Below, piece by piece: positions 34,273 through 45,183 of a stretch of DNA of 64,000 bases. The notes beneath the pieces were generated by a model that made no database searches, was not told the DNA's origin, and saw nothing but the letters and a program-made list of their open reading frames with translations. Source of the DNA: Phycomyces blakesleeanus NRRL 1555(-) (lineage: Eukaryota; Mucoromycota; Mucoromycetes; Mucorales; Phycomycetaceae); contig NW_017265144.1 of assembly GCF_001638985.1 (NCBI RefSeq), positions 310,001-374,000 on the forward strand, in the 5' to 3' direction. The translations under genes and the position numbers were made by a program. Position 1 is the stretch's first letter. The number at the start of each line of letters is the position of its first letter.

Positions 34273-35798
34273 GTGCTTCTTTTATCTCTTTTAATATTAT
34301 CCTTTATACCTAAATGCTATGCTCCACCAAGCCAGCAGGACGATAATACATCTATCATTAATTTTCCTATTGTTTCAATTTTACGGACAGTCCTTGTTGG
34401 TTACCTGACACATGTCGTAACTGTCAGAACAGATTCAGGCTTTCATGACTTTTTTACTTTTCGACTTCGCTTGACAGCTCTCGTGTATCCATTCAGTGGA
34501 ATCGGTTCTGCAGTGACATCTATATATGTTTCATTTAATGGAGACAGAATACTCGGTATCGATGGATACAAATTATTATTAAGACACTACGAGAAAGAAA
34601 AAGACCAAGAAGCACGTAAGGAAGAAGAACAACTGCATACAATCACGATGGAATTAGTATATTTTCTAAATTTGAAAAATATATCACTATTTAACACCAA
34701 AATGATAAAGAGGACGACGATGATACCCAAACAAAATTACACAAACGACATTCAAATGTCGCCAGGCTAAGAGATCAACTAGTCAAGGATGTTAAGAAAG
34801 AAGGTTTTACGATTGATGATGAAGACAATACACCCTACCTGGCAGCTTTTTTGCATATAATAGGCCACAAAAAAGCAAAGAAGATCAAGCATTGTATCTT
34901 AACCAACTCTGTATATATCGGCTCCGAGAAAGTTATTGATGAAGAGAAGGAATACTTTTTCAAGTCTGACATAATGGTTGTTGTTGGCCCAGGTTCATGT
35001 TGTAAATATCAAAAGCGACTACTATATGACAAAGCTAATACCATGACAGAGACTATGATCGATCAACTTGAAATGGTCCACCGCCTGGACGATTCTTCAT
35101 ATCTTGAAACATTTGCTACAATTGGACAGCTGTTTTTTACGACGATTGAATGCATGGAAATAGACGGAGACAGATGGGTAAAGGTCATCATTATTATATA
35201 CACTATAATGTCAGTGCTCCAGACAGTTTCTCTCATTGCTCTACATAAGCAAACATCGGCCTTTAGTGTATTCAAAGATGCCAATACAAAAACATCGGCG
35301 AAAAACGATGATCCCATTTCAACCAAAAAAGAATACAAAAGCGAATTATCTGAAGATGTCAGTTCTATTTCAACCAAAAACGAAGACAACACCGAATCAT
35401 CTAAAGATAATCTCCCTGTTTTGATCGAAAATGAAGACAGTGGAATTCTACCTAAGACCGACGCCTCTATTATATCTCAATGTTTGGACAAACTCAAGAG
35501 AAAAAAAGCGAGGACAGCGAAACTTAGAGCTGACATTATCGAAATTCTTACTGCATTTGCAGGAATTATAGTGCTCTTGTTTATGGGTATATGGGCTGAT
35601 TATAATAGTCACAGCGTAACAGAATGGCTTGTAATATCCTGGTTCCTTTGCCCTTTATTGATTTGTACCATTTCCACTTGTGTTTTTTGTATCGAGAGAA
35701 ATGCAGAAAAAACCACTGAAATATTACTAGTCCCTTCCTTAATCATTCCTTTTGGACTCGTTACTTCTGCTACAGTTATTGGATATTTACCAAAGTAA
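34273..35798 (+). pseudogene. membrane-protein paralogue, copy 2 (start lost, frameshift)
   Basis: Homologous to copy 1 throughout: LLLSLLILSFIPKCYAPPS at the N-terminus, then VSILRTVLVGYLTHVV. After a break come AAFLHIIGHKKAKKIK, TIECMEIDGDRWVK, WADYNSHSVTEWLV and GYLPK. The start position is GTG instead of ATG, with a stop just upstream. Near 34700 the frame shifts; restoring one A in an AAAA run would rejoin NTK to NDKEDDDD. Instead of the octapeptide array, this copy has about three ~17-residue Ser/Thr/Asp/Glu-rich repeats in the later loop (PISTKKEYKSE, SISTKNEDNTE, VLIENEDSG). Either a decaying duplicate, or a gene with a missed upstream exon and a base error. Confidence 0.7.
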
Positions 35799-36995
35799 TA
35801 TCATAACTCATTTTTTTATTTCAAATTATAGCGTACGTTTCTTGTTGCATATAATAATAAAGGATTAAACATAACATATTGGCAAGGAGATCATACTATT
35901 TGAAGAGACCTTAATAGAGGCGAAAAGTGCTTTTTCTACTACACAAAAATGCTGTGGGACACTGTTTCCCAACCAAGTAGAAATACAGAGGCAGAAATCA
36001 AGGCGCAAATAATGCGTCGGCGGTGTGGGCGTTGATATGGTTTCAGAACTGTGTAGTGAGACTACTGTTGAGCCATACTCAAGAAGGTGTGGTCTCTATG
36101 AATGGTAAGATTGATGAAATCCGGCGCTTGTTCTGGGGCAACTCTACTTACTCAATGGCCATACATAGATTCTCAGTGCATAAACTATCTCATTGCTTTG
36201 AGCTTTTAATTCTGAGATATGATACTTTCTGTCAATAGTCCCAATTGAATAATAAGATGTTTCTTTGAGATGCGCAAGGATTGGATCTAACTAGGATTGT
36301 AGAGGCTCGAGTGTCTCAGGAAACACTATATGTTTTGATTTCCAATAATAACACCTGGCCTAGTGTGTATGGGAGCAATGGTCTTATAACTACTTGAGCT
36401 TATGGATCGCTTTGGACTCATGTTAACTCGGTTAAACAAAGGTTATTTGGGTTATTGGGGTTAGTGAGACAGAGATAGGAGTGGATTTAAAGTCGATTAG
36501 CTGTTTTTATATTACGAGTTTTTCTTTCTTTCTTTAAAAAAACAAAGCAAAAATTAGCTTACGTTATTATGGTACTCAATTGGATTCTATGTAGAAATAC
36601 AAATTGTCTCATTAAACAATGATAGTGCTTCTTCGTTGAGTGCAACAAAATCCAAAAGTATCAATTTTACAGAGCTTTTCTATAGCATTAATACGCTTTT
36701 TTTCATATATTCTCCTTTCGAGTTACTTGCCTAAATCCTCACCTTTGAGTTTAGCTTTACATTTGTTTTCCTTGTATTTTCCGGCCTATATATTCAAAAA
36801 AGACCCTTCTGGACCTTGGGCGTTTAATGAAAAACAAACAAACAAAAAATTAATGTGTCGAAATTGTACGCCATATAATAAAGGGTGATGCAACCATTTT
36901 ATGTGTGTGTATATACATAAAAACGTATCCTCTTTCTACACAATTGTTTTATTTTATTTTATTCCTTTACAAAATCTTGCCTCAAATTTATCTGA
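35799..36995. other. intergenic with degenerate coding scraps
   Basis: Around 36020-36470 (+) there are protein-like pieces (QEGVVSMNGKIDEIRRLFWG; then, after stops, DLTRIVEARVSQETLYVLIS). They are too broken to assign and may derive from a retroelement. The rest is AT-rich. Confidence 0.4.
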
Positions 36996-37523
36996 ATGGA
37001 AGAGGCTATTGGTGATAGAAAGGCTACTCCTCCGCTTGTTTCTGATACCACCAAGCCAATGAAACTAGAAGAACTTAAAGACTTTGAGGGGAAAAGCGAC
37101 AGTAAAGAAAGCTTGGATAAAGAATCAGTTGACACAAGTACCAATAGAGACAACGAGGAAAACAGCAGCCAGGATTATGACCTTTCCGTACTTTGCTCCC
37201 CTCCTTCTCCTCGTCCTCTTTTGGCCAAATCTTACAAAAAACGCAGAAAGAGAGAAATCGACTATGCCGATCTTACGAAAAAAGTGAAGAAGGAGTTAAG
37301 GGAGTCCAGCAGGGCTCTAGAGGCAAAAATTGAAGACTTGTATAAGAAAAAGCTAGTAGTTCTTGAACATGATCTTCGAATTAAGAGAGAAAACGAATAT
37401 AAGCATAAAGTACATGAGAATATAACAAAAACAACAATGCAAATAGCTCAACTCTACAACTGGCCAGAAGAAAAAGTCAAGAAAGCACTTGAGGAAAACT
37501 TTAATAAAGTTTATGGTGGCTAA
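36996..37523 (+). CDS. small charged coiled-coil protein, unrecognised
   Basis: 175 residues, single exon, starting at an ATG after an AT-rich leader. The N-terminal half is acidic and Ser/Thr-rich (likely disordered). A proline patch (SPPSPRPLL) is followed by a basic stretch KKRRKREIDYADLTKKVKKE (possible nuclear signal). The C-terminal half is a long charged helix (about 95-150) ending NWPEEKVKKALEENF. It is followed by AT-rich sequence with AATAATAAAAAAG-type poly-A signals (37632). No family recognised. Codon use resembles host genes more than nearby elements, so I treat it as a real but uncharacterised gene. Confidence 0.5.
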   Translation: MEEAIGDRKATPPLVSDTTKPMKLEELKDFEGKSDSKESLDKESVDTSTNRDNEENSSQDYDLSVLCSPPSPRPLLAKSYKKRRKREIDYADLTKKVKKELRESSRALEAKIEDLYKKKLVVLEHDLRIKRENEYKHKVHENITKTTMQIAQLYNWPEEKVKKALEENFNKVYGG

Positions 37524-37837
37524 CAACCATCAATTTTAATATCACACTTCTTATCACTATCATTATCATTATTATTCAATGTGTATTATGTGCAATCTCT
37601 GCCCTTGAGACGATTTATTGTTTTATTTTTAATAATAATAAAAAAGAAGGTGCTCATTCTTATTCTTAATAAAAAACCCCTTTCTTTTTGCTCCCAGGAA
37701 AATTATCTTAATTGACATTGTGTCGCCTATCTGATCTATCAAAAAGTTACTAAGCACAATACATTCACTCTACTAGGAATAGATGCTTGTCTCATAAACT
37801 ACCATATTTTTTGTTTTCCTTCTGTAAAAGCCTTTTT

Positions 37838-38218
37838 CTTACAACTCAATCCCTCATGTCATCAAGAAACAAAAAGAACAAGATGCCTGTATCCTAGACG
37901 AAAGTTATGAGTTTGAACATGGCCGCTTTATTTTGGGTCCTATAAAACCAACAGCACCTCTCAGCCCCTGCTTGCAAACCACATGAATATAACTTGAACA
38001 GCAATCCATCACACTATCAAGCACCAGAGAATTACTTTGAGCAACTGACTCAAAGAAAGTCTAGAGTTGAGCTCGAGCAATCATATTTGGTGTGTTCTGA
38101 AAACCAAGGTCCAAGAGAGAAAAGGATCTACAAAATAATGCAAAAAGTCCTCAAGGATTGCAATCTTCAGGTGTGCGAGATACTTGACCCAGAAAGTTCC
38201 CTCTTGCTCTTGTAGACA
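37838..38218 (+). pseudogene. fragment of an unrecognised gene with one frameshift
   Basis: One frame reads PFSYNSIPHVIKKQKEQDA then ESYEFEHGRFILGPIKPT. It shifts near 37970 into a second frame reading NYFEQLTQRKSRVELEQ, then GPREKRIYKIMQKVLKDC, to a TAG at 38213-38215. An acceptor-like TGTAAAAG precedes the first piece. No start codon is found. Family unknown. It looks like the 3' part of a gene, broken by a shift or carrying an unseen intron. Confidence 0.4.
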
Positions 38219-40281
38219 AGTATTCCAGATAGAATACAAGCAGTGATAAAAGCTTGCCGTGGCTACACCTTATAGTAACTTCCATTTCTCTCTTTTTATC
38301 TTTCTTTTATAATAATACATATTGCTATATATGATAAAAGCAAGTTTCATCTTATTCAGTCGAGTTTCTTCTGAAAGATATGGGCTAAAGAAGCCTATTT
38401 ACGGTAGACTGAACCCGGAAAAATTGTGGAAACTCTCTTCCGGTGTTCTAGTTAAGAAGAAGATGAAATAGTTTTCATTAACTTGCAATTATAAACAGTA
38501 AGTATGCATAGTGATACTTTAAACTTCGATGTGAATTAACTTTTGTTAATTTTCTTCTTATTCTGCCTCCAAAAACATAGATAGAACCATTGCTAGTACG
38601 GAACCAATTGAACGAAAAATTCCAGGAAGAAAAAGTTGACATGCTCTTTCAAGCAAATTCAATAAAATTTTGGATCCACCGAATGTGGCCGATTTGGTGT
38701 TTCTGATAACACAAAAGGCTTGACAGAAGGGACATTTAAGATGCCTAAAGTACTGAAAGATATATTTGTGCACATAACAAACTCTTCTCCATCGCTTGTT
38801 TGCGAATTGACCGTAGTGGGATTTCTAATCATGGGTATTAAAGAATATCATAAAATTAAAATTACCTTTAAAAATTGAACTAGTATTCACTTATTAACTT
38901 ATTTGTAGAAGCAAAGTTAATCTTACTGGTTATGGACTCTCCTACCAGCTATGTTTGCCGTGTAAACAGGCTAACGCCTTTAAAGGTTCCAGAACTAGTC
39001 GAGGAATTTGGTAGAAGAATGCTGCCAATCGTAGAAGTAATAGACAAGGCAAAGCTTCTGATGGAAAAGTTGTATATCCTATTAGTCAATGACGAAACCC
39101 CATTGGATCTAGAATTTGATGATGGCTCAAGAAATGGATCAATCCCTCTCTGCTTTCACATTCAAAGGAATATTGGTCTAAAAATTAGCATTTTCTTTTA
39201 ATTCCTAAAAAAAATAAAGTTAATTTTGATACAAAAGTTTTCTAAAATACAAAAATATTTATCATATCTCTTTGACACGCAAACATAAGGCATATTAACT
39301 GCATTATGGTTTAATAGTTTTACTTATGTTATAACCGTCTAAACAAAAAAAGGCGATTCAAAAGACAATTTTGAAAAAAAAATACCATAGGCATTCTTCA
39401 AAATCACTCTTTGAATCCCTCCTTTTTTCTGCAGTGTAACACCACCTTTTTTTCATAACAGCTTTAATTAGCTACGAATAATCATCTAAAAATCAAATAT
39501 ACATATATGTCTCTAATTTAGTTATTCGTAAGTAATTATGTGCTGTATTCTGGAACAGAAGTACAGGAAATTCGGCTATACCTGAAAGGAGGGGGACAGC
39601 AATATAAACATATAAAAATATTTTATTATGGCTTTCTTTCTAGACCTTGCGCACTGTGGCATGTAGGCAACACAATGAGAGCCGAAGAGTAATTTATTTG
39701 GATAGGTATAGAAACAGTAACCTATGTGACATTGTGCAGAGTCTTAGAAGTAGTTTATACAGAGCTATTGATACGCTCAAATTTATTGATAAAGTCTCAA
39801 AATTTGATTATTACAATGTGAAATTAAACTATTTGTTTGGAGAGTTATGTGGGGTTACATGATGCTTTACATCCAGTGGACAGGTTGCTAGGATATATGC
39901 AATATTTTTTTGACAGAGGGTGAAAGTATATATAGAATTGGGAATGATTATTCTACAGAAACGGAACGGACTAATATTGCCGGGTTAAGCTATGCAATAA
40001 ATTTCATGAGAGAAAACCGGGTGTAAAGGCCTCAAAACCAAGCTGGAAACACAGTATGCACTTCAAAGACCACGAAAAGAAATTGCTTTCACCATGAGTA
40101 GAGCTGGAGACCTTCCATCTGGCGGAAGGAGTGCTATATCAGTACGTAGTCTTGCAACGGGCCTCTTAGAAATGGTGATAAAAAGGGAGATAGGAACACA
40201 TCTCTCGAACACCACTCTAAGATATATAAAGATAAAATCTAGGTATTAGATTGTGCAATCATGTGTGTTTATGTTGTAGAC
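38219..40281. other. degenerate region with short unassigned ORFs
   Basis: It contains a 90-residue ORF at 38932-39201 (+, MDSPTSYVCRVNRLTPLKV, then LVEEFGRRMLPIVEVIDKAK). It also contains a 71-residue frame at 39647-39862 without a clear start, and scraps near 40000-40200. The 38932 ORF is plausibly coding but isolated. No family recognised. Confidence 0.35.
38932..39201 (+). CDS. hypothetical small ORF
   Basis: 90 residues from an ATG with an amphipathic central part (LVEEFGRRMLPIVEVIDKAK, then LLMEKLYILLVND). No recognised domain, no neighbour link. It could be an exon remnant of the degraded region around it. Confidence 0.3.
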   Translation: MDSPTSYVCRVNRLTPLKVPELVEEFGRRMLPIVEVIDKAKLLMEKLYILLVNDETPLDLEFDDGSRNGSIPLCFHIQRNIGLKISIFF

Positions 40282-42300
40282 TTACTCTGCCTTTTCTGAC
40301 CAAGAAGATTTATGCGCTTGCGCAAGACATAGTTCTTTGGGAGAGATTTTTTTTCTTTTGACTTGCTTTAGTCTTCCAGGAGCTTTGACCTCACTAGTCA
40401 CAGGGAAGATCATCTCAGGGTGATCAAAATATTGTTTGGTATTTTCAATGAAGCTGTTCACCTTTGTCATCAGGTCACGAACTTGATGTTCACCTTCACA
40501 GCGCCGAAAATGTTTCTCAAGCCGAGAAACAGACTTCATCCATGGAGCAGACTCCTTGATAATAATACTATCAACAGCACTGGTGTCTTTAGTCACATTT
40601 CGGCAAGACATAGCTGAGGAGAGAAGCCAAATTTCCGAAATATCGGCCAAAGTCAACACACGATCTCTCGGAAGACTGTGACGACAAGGGAGGCCAAACA
40701 CCACTTTCACTCTGCATTGGCAAGGCTCATCAGGGTTAACATCTTCCAAAATTTCGGCGCGTATAGTGTATAAAGCCATTCTGGAAACTGAATGGTTTAA
40801 TCTACGAAGATTACCATCGTTGTATATCCTGGCATCTGTAATGGTCGCCTCATTCAGCTCATGGTCCTGGTAGTCACCTTCAAACTGAAGAAGATACATG
40901 TATATTTGCTCAAAAGAAGAGTCAAGAGTCTGGATGGCAGATATTTTTCTTTTCAAAGCATGGTGGTCACTCTCAACACGCTGTGTTGTCACACAGTCCA
41001 AATGTCTAAATTAACTGGTGATGTAGCCAGCTCACTTCTCCTTACAAGTCATCCACTCATTCTCGAAATACATCTCAAAAGTTTTTTTTTCTACGATCTT
41101 TGCATAGTCCTCTTCATCTTCCTCCTCCTGCTCCCTGCTCTTATGATCTTCGCAAGAAGACAAGAACTCGAAGAGTTCAAGCTTCTCGTCAAAAACCTCG
41201 CGCTTGTCACTGAAGATCATACGATTGACCATGTTTGTGCAGGTATTTCTTTCGTTTCCTGGCTTTATTGTCTTCTTAGCCATCTTGAAAACGTTATTAA
41301 GGATGTGCCAGCCACAGAGAAGCTTTGTGTTCATGGGAAATGCCAAATCTAATCCATTCATTAATGCCCTGCACTTGTCAGTTACAAATACTGGTCTTTC
41401 TTCGATTTCTTCGAGTACAATTGCTCTCAGGGATTCCATAAACCAGACATAACTGGGTTCTTTTTCATCGAATACCCAGGCCAACCCTATTGGGAAGCTT
41501 TTCAATAGTTCTCCACCAAGGCTACTGACATCTTCCACACACACCAATGACATCTTTGCACAGCTGGTCTTATATGTGGCAACCACAATCAAAACCTCCG
41601 GAAATCGCCGGGCTCTTTTGATCATTGTTTCATTTGTGAAAAAAATGTGTGGCAGTCTGTTAGTTTCATTGGACTTGTACAGAACCTTAAATCCCTTTGC
41701 TTCCATATTCTTAATGAGTGTCGTAGCAGCATAGTTTGACCCTTCATCTCCACGAGTAGCACTGTATTTGAGGTTATTTATATCGCTAATCCTCAATTTT
41801 CTCATTCCTGTCACTTTATCACTTGTTGCCTTTTGAACATCGAGACTTGGCGTGATTCTCCAACATTGTCTTTGCGATTGTGACATCCTCAGTGATCAAA
41901 AGGGACATTCTTCTTTTATGAGAAGAACCCAAATTCTCAGGGATGATAGGATGCTTGTGGAAATGTTTAATGTCACCACGGGCGGGAAAAGAAAGATATC
42001 TCTGGTTCTTCAGCTTATAAGAGAATCTTAACAGAAAGGGGCATCCAGTGAGAGAAGAGTTAGGCGCATTTTCTTTTCTTTTATCAACACTGATTTTTCG
42101 ACTGTCACGATAAACACCAGTCTTTGAACAAGCAAAGTGAAAGATGTCTAATTTTTTTTTATACTTGATCTTAATGGTAAAATGGTTGGAATTTTCATAA
42201 TCGTTTACGGCCTGAAGGATGCTCTGATTGTCAGGGTAACCATTTTCGGAGAGCAAGAGGGTTGTTTTAAGCGAACATATATTTTCAATATGGGTACCGA
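40282..42300 (-). pseudogene. MULE (Mutator-like) transposase relic, FAR1-type
   Basis: Reading on the minus strand: an N-terminal FAR1/WRKY-GCM1-like DNA-binding part (42300-41819, FACSKTGVYRDSRK, then FLLRFSYKL), a MULE catalytic domain (41886-41032), and a SWIM zinc finger CQCRVKVVFGLPCRH (about 40720). The first catalytic Asp of the usual D-x-TYKT motif is Val (VVATYKT), while the second (VFVTDKC) and the glutamate in RVESDHH are present. A frameshift lies near 41840 (HAKS/LDVQKATSDK). Two in-frame stops, TGA and TAA, lie at about 41032 and 41011. The copy is therefore inactive. Related FAR1-like MULEs are common in fungi and plants. TIRs not found. Confidence 0.85.
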
Positions 42301-42849
42301 AGTTGATATGTATGTTTAATAAAATAGCACTGTATTTAGATGAGCATTTTTGTTTGATTCAAGTATGTATTGTTCGAAATTTACATAGTGTTCATAATGT
42401 ACACTGTAAAAAAAAGTATTGTATTCCGTTATTATTTGCAAAAAAAAATCTTACAACTAAATGTCAATAAAAAAAGGAGTGTTTCCCGAAAAATTGGGAT
42501 AACTTTGATGGGGACAGCGTTTGCCTATGAAAGGATGAAGACAGAGGGCCTAAGACAATTTCAACCCGAGCCTCGAACTGGTTTTTTTTTAGAGATCTTT
42601 ATTTGTCCTTAAAGCATCCCCAACAGTTACATTTTTGAAAACATTTAATAAAAAAAACAATTGGTCATTTTACTATCTATTTGATGTATTCCCATGTAAG
42701 ATTTTAAAAAATAATTACAGGTGAAGAAGACTATATTTGATAGTATAATTATTATTTAAGTGCTTTTTTTTTATTGAACTAATATTTGGCCCTCCATTTT
42801 TTTTAGTGTTTTCAAATACTAGTATAGCTTATCAGAACTTTTTTTTATT

Positions 42850-43566
42850 GAAAATAAAAAGTGCTACTGCTGCAAACTCTCATAAATTCACAGAGTTTTA
42901 AGTAATTTTGTAATTTTTAAAGAAAATTAAAAGGGGGGAGTGAGAAAGTGGGGGGAAGGGTAAGTTATGCATTTATGAAATTAGAGTTAAGAGAGTCTTG
43001 GGGGATTGGTTTTATAAAACGAATAGTGAAGGATTGATTATATGTTGAAATTATTTCTAAGAGTCTAGAAAAGCATTGGATTTTTTAATAAACGAATAGT
43101 AACGGGGCGATTTTTGGGTATTGACCAATTCTGAAAATCTTAGGATATATTTAGATTCGTTAACAAAATGAATGGTGAAGGTATCTCTTTTTTTGCCTCA
43201 CAAAAGCATCAAATTTATATGTAAAAAAAAACTAGCCCGTCTAATTCAATTTATAAAAGAATCTAAAAAGATCTCTGAAACACTAAGGCGTTTCTGAAAC
43301 AAATAGCTACCCCGTCCAACGAACCGGTTTATAAATCACCAAAGTTTTCCTAGCCGTGGTGATATTTTTTGAAACACTTGATTACCCCTACCCAATCATT
43401 TTATAAAAAAATATAAGGTTTCTCTAAAACGCCACTCTTGCATGGACTGCATGACTGATATTCATCTCACTCCCCCCTTTTAATTTTATTTTTTATAAAT
43501 TATGAAATCTTTTGAAATTCTGTGATTTTATGAAAATTTGCAGCAGTAGCACTTTTCTTTTCAATG
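42850..43566. mobile_element. MITE-like element with GC-box TIRs
   Basis: Left arm (42850-42945) contains GTGCTACTGCTGCAAA and, about 60 bp on, AATTAAAAGGGGGGAGTGAG. The right arm (43466-43566) is the inverted complement. The interior has degenerate ~90-bp repeats around TTATAAAACGAATAGTGAAGG (43012, 43090, 43160). No ORF. Confidence 0.65.
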
Positions 43567-43834
43567 AATTGTACTGATACGCTACACTAGTATTTTAAAA
43601 TAAACCGAGTTGCTGCCATTGCAGTTTTTGCACATTCAAAGACTGGAACTAGAAGAATCTCTTACAAGCATTACTTATTTTTTTAACTTCCTCATCTTCG
43701 GGTGGACAGTTCATTCAATAAACAATATAAAAAAAATATTTGAAAATAGTTGATATAGGCAGACTAAAAATTCAAAAAAAAGGACAAAGGAAAGAGCAAT
43801 TTTTTAATCGATTCTAAATAGCTAGTGTTCCAAA

Positions 43835-43964
43835 TCCTCATAAAAGCACAGAATTTCAGAAGATTTCATAACTTTTAAAAAAATAAAATTAAAAGGGGGG
43901 AGTGAGATGAATATCAGTCATGCGGTCCATGCAAGAGTGGCGTTTTAGAAAAACCTTATATTGT
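43835..43964. repeat. third terminus of the same MITE family
   Basis: It matches the inverse of 43397-43530 (CACAGAATTTCAGAAGATTTC, then GGGGGGAGTGAGATGAATAT, then GCAAGAGTGGCGTTTTAGA). It is cut off abruptly at the DIRS element boundary near 43965, suggesting that element inserted into it. Confidence 0.65.
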
Positions 43965-43973
43965 ATGTCGTTC

Positions 43974-45128
43974 CTAATACAATACTTGTTGCTTCCACTT
44001 CGGATTACAAAGTGGCACTGTTCTCCGTAGTAGAAAAATTGAATTCTGTATATGAGTGCTGGCATGATGGTGCCTTGTAGGTTTGTAATAATAATCCTCG
44101 AAACTGTTGGATGTCAAGCTCCAACCGACATGAGTTTTAACTTTGTTTGACGAGTTTCCGAGAAAAACGGCTTTTGTGCTGGCTGCCGACCTCAACGAAT
44201 GGGGTAAGAAAGACTCACTAACACTTTCCTTTACCATATGAGCTTTTACCCAGCTCACTAGTGTGAATGGTCGAATACTTGTAGGTGTTCCTTGTTCATA
44301 TGACTTGTCAAGGTATGTCAAAAAAAGAATATGGTCCTCTGGTAACGATTCGCGTTTTTGTTGGGTACGCAACATAAAAAAATATAACGCTCACACTGCA
44401 CACAGTTCAGCTTTGTCTTCATATAGTAAACCGAGTTTTGATGTCTTTTGTTTTGCTTCTTTTGGTTGTTTAATATGCAGTGCGACCCCTTGCAATTCCT
44501 CTCTTTGGGCAGATAAATGAACATCGCAGAACTGTAATTGGCCTATATCGCTCCTAGGTCTCCACATTGTATGTATACATAATAGTAGTATTGTCTTTTG
44601 TTGCAATTCATATAAGCTGAATGCCGCTGTTGGTGACAAGACGTTGAGTATATAGATGGTTAAGATATTAATGTTTCACGTTTCCAGTTGAGAATCATTT
44701 GGGGTAGCTACTTCCGATCTTCTTTTTGCTTTAAATAATCGGACAACCTCTGGGACGTCTGCTATTGGAGTGTGACTCAAATAAAGTAGCTTTAGAACTG
44801 AGGCGATCGCAGTACGGTATCCATTAAAGGTCAAGTAATGTTGATTGTTGAATGCTAGAAGAAATTGTAACACTCGTGGAGGACTGTACTGTTCTGGGTT
44901 ATGTTTTTGTATTGTACACCATTCTGCGTATTTTCGCCAAGCCGTGTTATAGGTCTTTTTGGTGCTGGATTTGGTAGCCTTATTAAGGTGGTTGATCATA
45001 TCGACATTCATACCATCGGTCTTACTTTTGTTGCTGATAATTACTAAACGATCAAACTCCATTTTCCGTTGATTCTCCATATGATTGGTGGTGCAAGTTG
45101 ATTCATTCGTAGAAGCGTTGGGAACCAA
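43974..45128 (-). pseudogene. DIRS tyrosine recombinase (broken)
   Basis: The N-terminal SAM-like core-binding part is at 45128-44676 (STKKTYNTAWRKYAEWC, YRTAIASVLKLLYLS). The catalytic domain follows in shifted frames: Arg in MWRPRSDI (about 44570), HSLRS giving the HxxR motif (about 44190), and the nucleophile Tyr in FEDYYYKP (about 44090). All catalytic positions are visible, but at least two frame changes break the ORF. The stop at 43974 falls within the terminal repeat. Confidence 0.82.
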
Positions 45129-45183
45129 AACCGACTCTTCTATAAAGGTGTCACCAGGATGGCCTCCTTCGTCTTTTCGAACT

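Larger units (their letters stand above)
31200..35830 (+). repeat. tandem segmental duplication of a membrane-protein gene
   Basis: Two units, about 31200-33330 and 33690-35830, share the gene and its upstream DNA. Upstream matches include AACAGCCACTRT with AATATTTCAAGCC/AACATTTTAAGCC, a TGTAATC(A/G)TATTA block, a GCCTTTRAA block before the promoter, and CACTTGAAA/TCAYATAAATACT just upstream of the start. Coding identity is high in the conserved blocks, while the loops differ. Confidence 0.75.

Noticed and set aside
38558..38832. Minus-strand frames (71 residues, and a 57-residue frame from 38832)
   Set aside because: Both read plausibly but overlap each other in different frames, lack homology I recognise and sit in a degraded region.
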